20,870 nt of DNA from positions 1 through 20,870 of the IMG/VR virus record IMGVR_UViG_3300031227_000531, one strand, 5' to 3'. The notes under the pieces were generated by a model, which was given only the letters and a program-made list of their open reading frames with translations, was not told the origin of the DNA and made no database searches. The position numbers were made by a program, and so were the translations under genes. The stretch comes from a virus. Positions 20,195 to 20,870 of this stretch are shown in pieces. Position 1 is the first letter of the stretch. The number at the start of each line of letters is the position of its first letter.

Positions 20195-20870
20195 GTGGCA
20201 GAACAAACAGTTGAATTATATGTGGAACGTGAAATGCCTACAGCCGGTGGCAGTGAAGACCCCGCTGACTTTATAACTACTGGCGTTATTAACGGCATCC
20301 CGCCCGCACTATATTATGGCATGTCTTACCTGTATCCTGAAGCAATGGAGGTTGACGGAAGTCTGGTAACTGCAAGAATAAAAATAGACGAACGAACTGT
20401 CAAGCCGATAAGTTTTCTATTGCGTATCCAAGATACAGCGGGAGAGTTTTGGAGCGTTACGCCTGAAGGGTTATATTATGATATTCCGCTTGGAGAATGG
20501 CAGACCAATTTTAACATGCTTGGCGATTTGGGCGTGTGGTCTTGCGAAGTTGACAGAATGGTTGAAGGTGTTAATTCAATTTTAGCTTCAGGCCCGCAAG
20601 TTGTTGGTGGTTTTACAATCCCGGCAGGTTCGGTTGCAGTTGATTTGGGAAGTAATGGTGGGCTAGCGTTTTTAGAATCACCATACTTTACAGTAAACGC
20701 CGCAGTTGATAATTTGACTATTGATTTTGATTATTTCACATTTGAAGATCCACACGATACAGGCAATGAATCAAGGCTTGATCTAGCTTGGGACAAGGGA
20801 GTTTTTGGCGAACCTGATTATGAAAGTGGCAGTGAAATCTTTGAACTTGAAGATTGCGAAGTCGGGGAAA
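20195..20870 (+). CDS. Unrecognised structural-type protein (3' partial)
   Basis: An open frame starts at GTG 20195, three bases after the preceding stop, with GGGGAG at about 20180-20185 as ribosome binding site, and runs off the window end: at least 225 residues. It begins MAEQTVELYVEREMPTAGG. The sequence is acidic and beta-rich, with aromatic segments such as GLYYDIPLGEWQTNFNML and LGVWSCEVDRM and a late YFTFEDPHDTG stretch. No signal peptide, no known motif. By neighbourhood it is a tail or appendage protein; the true function cannot be read from this part. Confidence 0.6.
   Translation, partial: MAEQTVELYVEREMPTAGGSEDPADFITTGVINGIPPALYYGMSYLYPEAMEVDGSLVTARIKIDERTVKPISFLLRIQDTAGEFWSVTPEGLYYDIPLGEWQTNFNMLGDLGVWSCEVDRMVEGVNSILASGPQVVGGFTIPAGSVAVDLGSNGGLAFLESPYFTVNAAVDNLTIDFDYFTFEDPHDTGNESRLDLAWDKGVFGEPDYESGSEIFELEDCEVGE

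Noticed and set aside
17859-20870. Diversity-generating retroelement target in the appendage genes.
   Set aside because: I saw no reverse transcriptase or template repeat in the window, and no C-type-lectin-like variable end; it could only be judged with flanking sequence.
1-20870. tRNA genes, integrase, attachment sites or insertion sequences.
   Set aside because: None recognised on either strand, so whether this is a free phage or a prophage cannot be decided from the window.

Overview
This window is a virion-structure and lysis segment of a tailed double-stranded DNA bacteriophage or prophage. Every gene I accept is on the + strand and the genes are packed end to end. The set of parts (long tape measure protein, single tail tube, no sheath or baseplate genes) indicates a long non-contractile tail, that is, siphovirus morphology. 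The host cannot be named from the sequence. Sec-type signal peptides, strong AGGAGG ribosome binding sites and a small endolysin without a visible cell-wall-binding domain are compatible with a Gram-negative host, but that is inference.

Layout. Positions 1-6945 hold packaging, head and neck: the nuclease end of the large terminase, a MuF-type head morphogenesis protein, portal, an HK97 gp10-like neck protein, an XkdF-like (S78_2) prohead protease with a probable nested scaffold, a lambda D-like decoration protein, a lambda E-type major capsid protein, a connector, a tail-completion candidate and the tail tube. A strong intrinsic terminator follows (6971-7009). Positions 7023-10906 hold four consecutive genes whose products begin with Sec-type signal peptides: a small protein with a phage-type C-terminal motif, a fibre-like protein, a metallophosphoesterase and a beta-helix protein. 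Positions 10910-12264 hold a probable lysis cassette: an M15 endolysin, a single-TM holin candidate, a 52-residue protein and a DUF1353-like protein. Positions 12269-17476 resume the tail module: tail assembly chaperones with a -1 frameshift site, then a 1551-residue tape measure protein. Positions 17473 to the end hold tail-tip or appendage genes with carbohydrate-binding-like modules; the last gene runs off the window.

Three things stand out. First, three virion proteins (decoration, tail tube, and an appendage protein downstream of the tape measure) carry almost pure Thr/Ser tracts. Two of these proteins also share a decoration-type domain placed directly before the tract, which suggests reuse of a 'surface anchor plus stalk' module. 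Second, a run of phage-appendage-like proteins has export signals, which ordinary cytoplasmic virion assembly does not need. Third, this secreted block and the lysis genes interrupt the normally contiguous tail tube-chaperone-tape measure order, directly behind a terminator that leaves no room for a downstream promoter.

How the genes would work together: terminase packages DNA through the portal into a shell built by capsid protein and nested scaffold, matured by the protease and stabilised by decoration protein. Connector, gp10-like and completion proteins join the head to a tail whose length is set by the tape measure with the chaperones. The lysis cassette releases particles. The secreted block may modify the surface of the infected cell or form unusual appendages. 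Family calls were made by eye from motifs and gene order; no database search was run.
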